Part shown: positions 1 to 7,912 of the stretch, one piece after another
Layout: each line of letters begins with the position of its first letter
How positions within the stretch are numbered: the first letter of the stretch is position 1
Assembly (NCBI RefSeq): GCF_020034665.1
Contig: NZ_JAIQDI010000002.1
Location: forward strand, 2,046,001 to 2,110,000
Source: Niabella beijingensis
GTDB taxonomy: Bacteria; Bacteroidota; Bacteroidia; Chitinophagales; Chitinophagaceae
Reading direction: 5' to 3'
Length of the DNA: 64,000 nucleotides
Notes under the pieces: generated by a model
The model's database searches: none
What the model was told of the DNA's origin: nothing
Seen by the model: the letters and a program-made list of their open reading frames with translations, nothing else
Position numbers and translations under genes: made by a program

Positions 1-1
1 C

Positions 2-472
2 CCCATGGTATTAGATGCCGATGCATTGAATATTCTTTCTGAAGACGGGAATCTTCTGAATCTTATTCCATCGGAAAGCATCCTGACACCGCATCCCAAA
101 GAATTCAGCCGGCTGTTCGGGAATTTTGAAGATGATTTTAAAAAAATAGAGGTAGCTTGCTCTAAATCCATGGAATTGAATGTTGTAATAATTTTAAAAG
201 GGCATCATACATTGGTAGCACTGCCGGATGGCACCGGTTATTTCAATATTACGGGAAATGCCGGTATGGCCAAGGGCGGCAGCGGCGATGTGCTTACAGG
301 AATCCTTACCGGATTGCTGGCCCAGGGCTATACATCGAAAGATGCGGCGCTTATGGGCGTGTTCCTTCACGGGCTGGCCGGAGATCTTGCTGCGTCCTCT
401 CACGGAATGGAAGCCATGCTGGCTTCCGATATCATTGAGCATCTTGGAAAAGCATTCCAGGCATTACAATAA
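2..472 (+). CDS. nnrD: ADP-dependent NAD(P)H-hydrate dehydratase, C-terminal part (partial)
   Basis: The reading frame is open to the left edge, so only the C-terminal ~155 residues are present. They match the ribokinase-like NnrD/YjeF C-terminal domain. An LTPHPKEF segment near residue 30 and the GMAKGGSGDVLTG motif near residue 90 (nucleotide-binding and catalytic Asp region) are typical of the family. The enzyme dehydrates the damaged cofactors NADHX and NADPHX, using ADP or ATP, in the cytoplasm. In many bacteria this domain follows an epimerase domain in one bifunctional protein; whether that is so here lies outside the window. The stop codon is at 470-472. Confidence 0.9.
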   Translation, partial: PMVLDADALNILSEDGNLLNLIPSESILTPHPKEFSRLFGNFEDDFKKIEVACSKSMELNVVIILKGHHTLVALPDGTGYFNITGNAGMAKGGSGDVLTGILTGLLAQGYTSKDAALMGVFLHGLAGDLAASSHGMEAMLASDIIEHLGKAFQALQ

Positions 473-605
473 TACATCACTGAACAATGAATACCCACCA
501 GTCATACACCACGGAATTCCGGCAATTGTCATACAATACCGGATATTTTTTAATATTTTAGCTGCACAATGCAATCGATTTAAATATGCTGTCTATGACC
601 CCTTC

Positions 606-698
606 ATGAACCCCGAAACCGCATTAAAAATAACATTAATGGTTTTGAATGCAACACTTATATTTGCAGCCTTGCTTATGCATTATATATTAATATAG
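606..698 (+). CDS. possible 30-aa single-pass membrane peptide upstream of hppA
   Basis: An ATG at 606 opens a 30-codon frame. It encodes a short polar N-terminus and one strongly hydrophobic stretch covering roughly residues 9-29. It ends 10 bp before the hppA start codon, on the same strand. The frame remains open upstream across the nnrD gene, but that part is a shadow of nnrD. I do not recognise the peptide. It could be a leader peptide coupled to hppA translation, or chance. The AT-rich leader alone could produce hydrophobic codons, so confidence is low. Confidence 0.25.
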   Translation: MNPETALKITLMVLNATLIFAALLMHYILI

Positions 699-708
699 AA
701 AAATTTAT

Positions 709-2934
709 ATGCAACATCTGATCTATCTAGTACCTCTTATGGCCGTTATCGGTCTTATTTACACTTTAATAAAATTTCGATGGGTTGTTAAACAGGATGC
801 AGGAACACCAAGGATGAAAGAAATCAGCGATCATATTGCTGAGGGCGCCATGGCCTTTTTAAAAGCCGAATGGAAAATACTTGGATATTTTGTTATTATC
901 GTTGCTATTTTGCTGGGCGTGCTGGCCAATGCCAACCCCCACTCCCACTGGATGATCTCCATTTCCTTTGTCATTGGCGCTGTATTAAGTGCTGTGGCGG
1001 GTTATATCGGTATGCGTGCCGCAACGTTCGCGAATGTGCGTACCGCCAATGCGGCCCGGACAAGTCTCCGCAAAGCCCTTAATGTGTCTTTCGGAGGCGG
1101 CGCCGTTATGGGCGTTGGCGTTGCCGGTCTGGCTGTGCTGGGACTGGGTGGGCTTTATATTATCCTTAAACATTTTTTTGCGCCGGAAGCGGACCTCAAT
1201 TCAGCTGAAATGCTGACCACTATCGAGGTGCTTACCGGGTTCTCACTGGGTGCTGAATCCATTGCATTATTTGCACGTGTGGGTGGCGGTATCTATACAA
1301 AAGCGGCCGATGTAGGTGCTGACCTTGTGGGTAAGGTAGAGAAAGGCATACCTGAAGATGATCCCCGCAACCCGGCCACCATTGCAGACAATGTAGGTGA
1401 TAATGTTGGTGACGTAGCCGGTATGGGTGCCGACCTGTTCGGGTCCTATGTTGCTACCGTGCTGGCCACTATAGTGCTGGGACAACAGATCGATATTGCC
1501 GATGGCGCCGACTTCCTTGGAGGTTATTCCCCCGTGGTATTGCCCATGCTGATCGCCGGTATCGGTATCTTATTTTCGATCATGGGAACGTTCTTTGTAA
1601 AAATCAGTGAAAGCGCCGGCATCAGTACCCAAACCGTTCAGAAAGCATTGAACATGGGCAACTGGGGCTCCATCATCCTTACCGCACTGGCATCCGCGGG
1701 CCTGGTATACTGGATCCTTCCGGATCAAATGGAGCTCCGCGGTTTTGTATTCTCAAAGACCGGCGTACTGGGTGCTATCGTTGTAGGACTGGCTGTTGGG
1801 GCGCTGATGACGATCATCACGGAATACTATACGGCCATGGACAAACGTCCGGTGAACTCCATCATCAAGAAATCATCAACGGGCCATGCCACAAATGTGA
1901 TCGGCGGACTGGCAGTGGGAATGGAATCCACTTTCCTGCCCATACTGGTGCTGGCTGCGGGCATCGTTGCTTCTTATAAATGTGCCGGTCTTTATGGTGT
2001 TTCCATCGCAGCGGCAGCCATGATGGCAACCACCGCCATGCAGCTGGCCATTGATGCGTTTGGTCCTATCGCAGACAATGCCGGGGGCATTGCAGAAATG
2101 AGCGAGCTTCCCAAGGAAGTACGTGAAAAAACAGATGTGCTGGACGCTGTGGGAAATACCACAGCTGCTACCGGTAAAGGATTTGCCATTGCCTCTGCGG
2201 CATTGACCGCCCTGGCCCTGTTTGCCGCGTTTGTAGGTGTTGCAGGGATCAAGGGAATTGATATTTATAAGGCCAATGTGCTGGCCAGCCTGTTCCTGGG
2301 CGCCATGATCCCGTTCATCTTCTCCGCACTGGCCATCCGCGCCGTAGGCGAAGCAGCCATGGCCATGGTGGAAGAAGTAAGGAGACAGTTCCGTACCATT
2401 CCCGGTATCATGGAAGGAACCGGAACACCCGAATATGATAAATGTGTGGCCATTTCCACAGAGGCCTCTCTTAAGAAAATGGTGGTGCCGGGTGCTATCG
2501 CGATCGTTTCGCCCATCATCATCGGCTTTTTACCCAGCTTTGGTGCAGAAGCGCTGGGTGGCTTCCTTGCCGGAGCAACAGTTTCCGGCGTATTACTCGG
2601 AATGTTCCAGAACAATTCCGGTGGTGCCTGGGACAATGCCAAGAAATCATTTGAAAAAGGAGTTGAGATCAATGGCGAAATGTTCCATAAAAAATCAGAT
2701 CCGCACAAAGCTTCTGTAACCGGAGATACCGTTGGTGATCCGTTCAAGGATACTTCCGGTCCTTCGATGAACATCCTCATCAAGCTGATGTCGATCGTAT
2801 CGCTGGTAATTGCTCCGACGCTTGCACAGGTAGAAGGCAATGTAAGCAAGGAGCCGGTCCCTGTAAAACAGGAAATGGCAAAGACTCCTGCTGTATCCGG
2901 CAAGATCGCCGCGCAGTACAGCGTATCAAAATAA
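709..2934 (+). CDS. hppA: K+-stimulated membrane pyrophosphatase (ion-pumping H+/Na+-PPase)
   Basis: Integral membrane pyrophosphatase of 741 aa, the usual length for the family, with about 16 predicted membrane segments. It couples hydrolysis of cytosolic pyrophosphate to export of H+ and/or Na+. The pyrophosphate/Mg-binding signature DDPRNPATIADNVGDNVGD lies around residues 218-236. A second conserved acidic cluster is near the C-terminus (KASVTGDTVGDPFKDT). The K+-dependence positions read GNTTAATGKG at about residues 482-491. The Ala and Gly there (A486, G489) are the K+-dependent type rather than the Lys/Thr of K+-independent enzymes. Ion specificity cannot be settled by eye; many Bacteroidota homologues pump Na+. 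There is a short non-conserved C-terminal tail. The gene is followed by a strong terminator and is probably transcribed alone or with the small frame just upstream. Confidence 0.97.
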   Translation: MQHLIYLVPLMAVIGLIYTLIKFRWVVKQDAGTPRMKEISDHIAEGAMAFLKAEWKILGYFVIIVAILLGVLANANPHSHWMISISFVIGAVLSAVAGYIGMRAATFANVRTANAARTSLRKALNVSFGGGAVMGVGVAGLAVLGLGGLYIILKHFFAPEADLNSAEMLTTIEVLTGFSLGAESIALFARVGGGIYTKAADVGADLVGKVEKGIPEDDPRNPATIADNVGDNVGDVAGMGADLFGSYVATVLATIVLGQQIDIADGADFLGGYSPVVLPMLIAGIGILFSIMGTFFVKISESAGISTQTVQKALNMGNWGSIILTALASAGLVYWILPDQMELRGFVFSKTGVLGAIVVGLAVGALMTIITEYYTAMDKRPVNSIIKKSSTGHATNVIGGLAVGMESTFLPILVLAAGIVASYKCAGLYGVSIAAAAMMATTAMQLAIDAFGPIADNAGGIAEMSELPKEVREKTDVLDAVGNTTAATGKGFAIASAALTALALFAAFVGVAGIKGIDIYKANVLASLFLGAMIPFIFSALAIRAVGEAAMAMVEEVRRQFRTIPGIMEGTGTPEYDKCVAISTEASLKKMVVPGAIAIVSPIIIGFLPSFGAEALGGFLAGATVSGVLLGMFQNNSGGAWDNAKKSFEKGVEINGEMFHKKSDPHKASVTGDTVGDPFKDTSGPSMNILIKLMSIVSLVIAPTLAQVEGNVSKEPVPVKQEMAKTPAVSGKIAAQYSVSK

Positions 2935-2958
2935 CAGCTTCGCTAAAAAAATATTCAC

Positions 2959-2990
2959 AGGTTGTTTCAGCTAATGAAACAACCTTTTTT
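2959..2990 (+). terminator. rho-independent terminator of hppA
   Basis: Perfect 11-bp stem (2959-2969 with 2975-2985), 5-nt loop and a run of six T (2985-2990), 25 bp after the hppA stop codon. Confidence 0.9.
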
Positions 2991-3039
2991 ATTACACACA
3001 GCTATTCAGTAATTCCCGCCACCGGATAAAAAAAATAAG

Positions 3040-3190
3040 GCTGTAGGTCTGGCTCTATGAAGCAGCTCCGGAATTTCCGTTACGGAACAAAAGAACCTTA
3101 AGGCCTTAGGCCTGACCCCTATAAAGCAGCTCCGGAATTCATTCCGGAGCGATGATCACGATACCCGCCCGAGTGCCAGCGGCACGAAGC
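3040..3190. repeat. dispersed two-hairpin intergenic repeat, copy A
   Basis: The gap between hppA and the minus-strand DUF486 gene holds no gene. It contains CTCCGGAATTCATTCCGGAG (3130-3149, a palindrome with 9-bp arms), then a second hairpin GTGCCAGCGGCAC (3173-3185). The same pair, in the same order and at similar spacing, recurs at 16141-16197 and 16366-16422, and in reverse orientation at 56413-56469. A degenerate extra half-unit lies just before it (3040-3085), with CAGCTCCGGAATTTCCG. This looks like a REP/BIME-type element. Confidence 0.7.
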
Positions 3191-3301
3191 ATTTTGAACA
3201 TAAAAAAAATACACGCGAGGTTCCCTGCGAAGCACCCGGCTAAGAAAAGGTCAGAAATCAACTCAGTGATCCAGTGCCTCAGCGGCCCATATCCTGCGAT
3301 C

Positions 3302-3643
3302 TTATTTAATATCTGCAAATACAAAGTACACCGCACCGATCAGCAGTAAAAAGCTCACCAGGTATTTCCAGTGAAATGCATTATTGGCAAATGCAACGGC
3401 ATACACCGTAAAAACGGCCAGCGTGATCACTTCCTGCGTGATCTTCAGCTGAAACAGGTTGATCCCCGATTTCTGCCCGATGCGGTTGGCAGGCACCGCC
3501 AGGCAATATTCAAAAAAAGCGATCAGCCAGCTTAGCAGAATGGCCTTCCAGAGCGGCCAGTTCTCATTTTTTAAATGATGATACCAGGCCAGTGTCATGA
3601 ACACATTGGAGCAGATCAGCAGGAGGATGGTCCTGTAAAACAT
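3302..3643 (-). CDS. DMT-family small membrane protein (DUF486)
   Basis: A 113-aa protein with four hydrophobic segments, matching the DUF486 family, which is related to small multidrug-resistance/DMT transporters. Family hallmarks visible are the N-terminal TLAWYHHLK region, a conserved FEYCLAVPANRIG segment near residue 45 and a KITQEVITL segment near residue 70. The physiological substrate is unknown in this family. It begins 15 bp after the cutC stop codon on the same strand, so it is probably the last gene of the glycosylasparaginase-cutC-DUF486 operon. Confidence 0.85.
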   Translation of the reverse strand: MFYRTILLLICSNVFMTLAWYHHLKNENWPLWKAILLSWLIAFFEYCLAVPANRIGQKSGINLFQLKITQEVITLAVFTVYAVAFANNAFHWKYLVSFLLLIGAVYFVFADIK

Positions 3644-3658
3644 ACCGGTTGTTTTTTG

Positions 3659-4402
3659 TTAATACAATGCTTGCTTAAAGGCAGCCACAGCTGCGGCATC
3701 AATACCAGAGTGCCGGATGCTTTCCGTATCAGCAGCAAAAGCCGGCGCCACATATTTCATGCGGGAGGGGATCATCTCGCGGAGTGAGCTATGGAACTGT
3801 GTACAGCCGGTACTTTCAGCCAGGGCCTTTACATTATCTGCCCGCACACCGCTGCCCGGCATGATGATGATCCTGCCGGCCGCCTGTTCATTCAGCTGGC
3901 GGATCAATGTGCTGCCTTTAATGGCCGTGGCCTCCTGTCCGCTGGTGAGTATCCGCTCACAGCCCGCTTTAATGATCTGTTCCAGGGCATTCAGGGGGTC
4001 CCTGCAACGGTCGAACGCGCGGTGAAAGGTAACCCCCAGCGGGTACACAGCCTCCACGATCCGTAAAGTACGTTCCGTATCAACATCACCATTGGCTTTT
4101 AAAAAACCCGTCACTACTCCATCGCAATCCAGTGTTTTGCAATTGACCGCATCGCTCAGCATACATTCAAACTCTTCTTCCGTATAAAGAAAGTCGCCTC
4201 CCCGTACACGGATGATGGGGTAAAGCGCCACATCAAATTTTTCACGGCAGGTTTTTATCACTCCGTAAGACTGTGTGGTTCCCCCCTCGCCCAGGTTGGC
4301 ACAAAGCTCGATACGGTCTGCGCCTCCGGCAACAGCATTTTTTGTAGATTCAAAATCAGTGGTAGCGATCTCTACGGTAAATTCATTGTAGCTATTGGAC
4401 AT
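3659..4402 (-). CDS. cutC: CutC family protein (copper homeostasis)
   Basis: A 247-aa TIM-barrel protein of the CutC family. Visible family motifs are GADRIELCANLGEGG (about residues 28-42), the RVRGGDFLYT strand, TFHRAFD (about residue 150), RILTSGQ and IMPGSGV. Historically the family is linked to copper tolerance, but its molecular activity is not established, and in Bacteroidota it often lies beside glycan genes. Here it lies 67 bp downstream of a glycosylasparaginase and 15 bp upstream of the DUF486 gene, so co-transcription is likely. The length is normal. Confidence 0.93.
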   Translation of the reverse strand: MSNSYNEFTVEIATTDFESTKNAVAGGADRIELCANLGEGGTTQSYGVIKTCREKFDVALYPIIRVRGGDFLYTEEEFECMLSDAVNCKTLDCDGVVTGFLKANGDVDTERTLRIVEAVYPLGVTFHRAFDRCRDPLNALEQIIKAGCERILTSGQEATAIKGSTLIRQLNEQAAGRIIIMPGSGVRADNVKALAESTGCTQFHSSLREMIPSRMKYVAPAFAADTESIRHSGIDAAAVAAFKQALY

Positions 4403-4469
4403 GCGTCGGATCTGTTTGTTAAGTGAAAGATTGCAGGTGAAAAATAAAAGGTCATTATATTTTCAGGAA

Positions 4470-5489
4470 TCAGGAAGTAAAGTGATAATTCGCGTCCACC
4501 AGGCTTTCCTTTGTTTTGGTTTTGATGGCATAGTTAAATCCTTTGTGAATGGCATAGGCGCCTACCACACCGTTCTTATTAATGGCGATAAAAGCTACCT
4601 GTATCTTGTGTGCGTTCTCCTTTTTGATCTTTACGATCCGTTCGATGATCTTTTTGCAGGCCACTTCCGGGCCAAAGCCTTGGCGCATCATTTCCACCAC
4701 GCTGTGCGACCCGGCAACCCGTATCACGTCCTCACCCTGGCCGGTGGCCACACAGGCACCTACTTCGTTATCCACGAACAAACCGGCGCCAATAATCGGT
4801 GAATCACCCAGCCTGCCGCGCATTTTAAACCCCATACCGCTGGTGGTGCAGCTGCCGCTGAGGTTGCCGGTCGCATCCATGGCCAGCATGCCGATGGTGT
4901 CATGGTTCCAGTCGCCATTATCCAGCTGCTCCGGTGCAAAGGGGCCGTGTCCTTTATTTTCGCGGTTGATCGCCGGTTCGTATTTTGAGTTCTCCAGCCA
5001 TTTTTTATAGGCATTCTGCGCGTCGGGCGAAAGCGTCTGCGGCTCCAGCGGGAATCCTTCTTCCACGGCGAACTGCTGTGCCCCGCTGCCCACCAGTATA
5101 ACATGCGGTGTTTTTTCCATCACACGGCGTGCCACTGATATGGGGTGTTTGATCCGTTCAAGGAACCCCACGCTGCCGCAATTGAACTGGTGATCCATAA
5201 TACTGGCATCGAGCGTCACAATACCATCACGGTCGGGGTTAGCGCCCAATCCCACGCAACAGTTCTGGGTGGCCTCCGTTATCTTAACGCCATTCTCCAC
5301 AGCATCCAGCGCGCTTCCTCCAGCCGACAATACCTCCCAGGCCCCTTTATTGGCGGCCAGACCGGCATCCCAGGTAGAGATCACCACTGGTCCGTTTTGC
5401 GTTACCACCTGGCTATGGCCGTTTTTAAGCAAGAGGGAAGCTGTACCGGACAACAGTCCCAGCTGAAGAAAACGTTTCCTGTTGATCAT
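4470..5489 (-). CDS. glycosylasparaginase / isoaspartyl peptidase-type Ntn hydrolase
   Basis: A 339-aa N-terminal-nucleophile hydrolase of the N4-(beta-N-acetylglucosaminyl)-L-asparaginase family. It cleaves the GlcNAc-Asn bond of N-linked glycans or related beta-aspartyl substrates. The start has a Tat-like signal (NRKRFLQLG followed by a hydrophobic stretch), so export is likely. The autoproteolysis site is DTIG at residues 197-200, with Thr198 becoming the nucleophile. Other family segments are the WDAGLAANKGAWEVL start of the alpha chain, a GDSP segment and GQGED near the substrate-binding region. The length matches the secreted Elizabethkingia-type enzyme. It is probably the first gene of an operon with cutC and the DUF486 gene, and fits N-glycan breakdown with the GH20 and GH29 enzymes nearby. 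Confidence 0.9.
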   Translation of the reverse strand: MINRKRFLQLGLLSGTASLLLKNGHSQVVTQNGPVVISTWDAGLAANKGAWEVLSAGGSALDAVENGVKITEATQNCCVGLGANPDRDGIVTLDASIMDHQFNCGSVGFLERIKHPISVARRVMEKTPHVILVGSGAQQFAVEEGFPLEPQTLSPDAQNAYKKWLENSKYEPAINRENKGHGPFAPEQLDNGDWNHDTIGMLAMDATGNLSGSCTTSGMGFKMRGRLGDSPIIGAGLFVDNEVGACVATGQGEDVIRVAGSHSVVEMMRQGFGPEVACKKIIERIVKIKKENAHKIQVAFIAINKNGVVGAYAIHKGFNYAIKTKTKESLVDANYHFTS

Positions 5490-5555
5490 ACTGAATATTT
5501 TTCCCGAAATTAATCATTCCCGGGCATTCTGTTCCATCCGGATATCAGGTGCCGG

Positions 5556-6077
5556 TCACTGATCAAAAGAATCAGAAACATGGATCCGCTTATCAGAAGA
5601 CGCGAATAGTTGTCTGGATTTCGAAAACCGCTCAAGACGCTGCTGGTGTTCTTTTTGCACTTTCCGTTTCATAAAATTGAGCCATCCGAAGAATTGCCCT
5701 TTTAGTCCATAGGTTTGTGCGATCCAGGCGGTAAGACTAAATCCATCGCTGTGCTCGATGATTTTACCGTCCGCAAACCGCATAAAGGATTTTGCTTTAA
5801 AATCAATGACACGCTGTGCATTCAATGAAAAATAGGTTGCCTTCCACTGGCAGGTAGCATATTCCTGATCGATCTCTTCCGTTTTGATCACGGTAAGATC
5901 AAAATCCTTAATCCCGGCACAGATCATCTCCCATTTATCATATACCTGCTGTCCTTCCAGCAGCCCAAAAAGAGGGTCGCTGTATACAATATCCGTACTG
6001 TACAGCGTATTCATGGCCCTGTAATCCAGATTTCCAAAGGCTGTAAAAAACAAATTAATAGTATCAATATTCGTCAT
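5556..6077 (-). CDS. SnoaL-like / NTF2-like domain protein
   Basis: About 173 aa from the chosen ATG at 6077. The frame is open further upstream, but the extra 25 residues overlap the promoter region and do not look like part of the fold. Residues ~1-120 have the SnoaL/NTF2 pattern: an N-terminal helix pair, then LYSTDIVYSDPLFGLLEG and DFKAKSFMRFADGKIIEHSDGFSL, which form the cone-shaped alpha/beta barrel. A basic C-terminal tail follows. The family includes cyclases, isomerases and many binding proteins of unknown ligand; no catalytic residues can be assigned. It is transcribed divergently from the GH20 gene. Confidence 0.75.
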   Translation of the reverse strand: MTNIDTINLFFTAFGNLDYRAMNTLYSTDIVYSDPLFGLLEGQQVYDKWEMICAGIKDFDLTVIKTEEIDQEYATCQWKATYFSLNAQRVIDFKAKSFMRFADGKIIEHSDGFSLTAWIAQTYGLKGQFFGWLNFMKRKVQKEHQQRLERFSKSRQLFASSDKRIHVSDSFDQ

Positions 6078-6216
6078 TCTCGTAGGAAACACCGCAAATC
6101 TATTGTTTATATTACTGTGGGCGGCACGCGAAAATAAGACAATCGTTTGCATTACGCCTTCTTAAATTCGAACTTAAAAAATCCTTAACTTGGCGCACTA
6201 AACTCAAACTCTTATT

Positions 6217-7845
6217 ATGCGCGTTATTTTTTCTCTTATTGCTTGTTTTATTTTATCGAATATCAGGGCGCAGGAGATCAGTATTATTCCCCAGCCGCAA
6301 TCACTCACGGTTAAAAGCGGCAGCTTCATCATCAGCCGCTCCACACCCATTGTTGCTGCTTCCAAAGCAGACAGGGATATAGCGGTCCTTTTCAACAGCT
6401 ATCTGAAATCGTACTACGGACTTAGCTTACCGGTTGTTTCCAAGGGAACAAAGGGTATTGTGCTGGGCACCACAGCTGCCGGCGGAGAAGGTTATACCCT
6501 GGAATCCGGTAATACCGGTGTAAAAATAACCGGCAATTCAGCCGCCGGTACCTTTTATGGTATACAATCACTGATCCAGTTGCTTCCGGTGCAAAAAGGC
6601 AGCACCCTTACTATACCTTCCGTATCCATTACCGACGCACCCGACCGCGCCTACCGTGGTATGATGCTGGATGTAGGCCGTCATTTCTTCCCGGTTGCCT
6701 TTGTAAAAAAATACATCGACTATATCGCGCTGCATAAAATGAATTATTTCCATTGGCACCTGACGGAAGACCAGGGCTGGCGGATCGAAATAAAAAAATA
6801 TCCGGAACTGACATCCGTGGGTGCCTGGAGAAACGGGACTATTACGGGCAATTTTCCCGGCGATGGTAATGATAAAAAACGTTATGGCGGGTTTTATACC
6901 CAGGCACAGGTAAAAGAGATCGTTGCCTACGCCGCTAAAAGATACATAACGGTGATCCCCGAGATCGAAATGCCCGGGCATGCTTCCGCAGCCATCGCCT
7001 CCTATCCTTACCTGAGCTGCTTTCCGGATGAGCCTACGCAACCGCTGAAAGGCGTGTCCTGGAACGGGGCGTTAAAAGGCAAACAGGTACAACAGGCCTG
7101 GGCTGTTTATCCGGATGTGTTTTGCGCGGGAAAGGAAACCACGTTTAAATTCCTGGAAGATGTATTAAGCGAAGTACTTCCGCTGTTTCCCGCTCCCTAT
7201 GTTCATATCGGCGGCGATGAATGCCCCAAGGACAACTGGAAAAGATGTCCCCTGTGCCAGAAAAAAATACAGGACCTCGGTATAAAAGGCGATTCCACTC
7301 ATACAGCAGAACATTACCTGCAGAGCTATTTTATCCAGCGGATGGAAAAATTCATCAACTCCAAAGGGAAAAACATTATTGGCTGGGATGAGATCCTCGA
7401 AGGCGGACTGGCACCCCATGCCACCGTCATGAGCTGGAGAGGTGAAAAAGGAGGCATTGAGGCCGCACGGCAAAAACACCAGGTGATCATGACCCCTAAT
7501 AATTACGTCTATTTTGATTATCAGCAGTCACCTAAAGAAGATTCGCTGACCATTACCAATAACCGGAATTTCCTTCCCATTGAAAAAGTATATAACTGGG
7601 ATATCGTTCCTCCGGGACTGACCGATGATGAGAAAAAACTGATCTGGGGCGGGCAGGCCAATCTGTGGACCGAGTATATAAGCAACCCCAAAAAAGTGGA
7701 GTATATGCTGTTTCCAAGGATGAGCGCTTTAAGCGAGGCCTTGTGGAAACCAAAGGCTTCCCGTAATTTTGAGGACTTTCAGAAGCGGATGGAACTTCAG
7801 AAGAAGCGGTACCAGCTTTGGGGCGCTGATTATTTTGGCAAATAG
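6217..7845 (+). CDS. secreted beta-N-acetylhexosaminidase (GH20)
   Basis: A 542-aa enzyme with an N-terminal signal peptide (about 18 residues, ending near RAQ). It then has the GH20b N-terminal domain (about residues 20-145) and the GH20 catalytic barrel (about 148-500). The catalytic Asp-Glu pair is D334-E335 in HIGGDE, and family aromatic positions (FHWHLTEDQGWR, WGGQANLW) are present. It should remove terminal beta-linked GlcNAc or GalNAc from glycans in the periplasm or at the surface by substrate-assisted catalysis. The gene for a NagB deaminase fusion starts 67 bp downstream on the same strand, giving a short amino-sugar route from hexosaminide to fructose-6-phosphate, though nagA and a kinase are not in the window. 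Confidence 0.95.
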   Translation: MRVIFSLIACFILSNIRAQEISIIPQPQSLTVKSGSFIISRSTPIVAASKADRDIAVLFNSYLKSYYGLSLPVVSKGTKGIVLGTTAAGGEGYTLESGNTGVKITGNSAAGTFYGIQSLIQLLPVQKGSTLTIPSVSITDAPDRAYRGMMLDVGRHFFPVAFVKKYIDYIALHKMNYFHWHLTEDQGWRIEIKKYPELTSVGAWRNGTITGNFPGDGNDKKRYGGFYTQAQVKEIVAYAAKRYITVIPEIEMPGHASAAIASYPYLSCFPDEPTQPLKGVSWNGALKGKQVQQAWAVYPDVFCAGKETTFKFLEDVLSEVLPLFPAPYVHIGGDECPKDNWKRCPLCQKKIQDLGIKGDSTHTAEHYLQSYFIQRMEKFINSKGKNIIGWDEILEGGLAPHATVMSWRGEKGGIEAARQKHQVIMTPNNYVYFDYQQSPKEDSLTITNNRNFLPIEKVYNWDIVPPGLTDDEKKLIWGGQANLWTEYISNPKKVEYMLFPRMSALSEALWKPKASRNFEDFQKRMELQKKRYQLWGADYFGK

Positions 7846-7912
7846 GATCCCGTCGGGAGCTGGCTTTGCCGCATTTCATTCACAACAACTAATAAAATAT
7901 AAAATAACAAAA

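Noticed and set aside
228..605. Open frame overlapping nnrD on the plus strand
   Set aside because: It is a shadow frame of the clear nnrD sequence; only its last 30 codons lie mostly outside known genes and are discussed separately.
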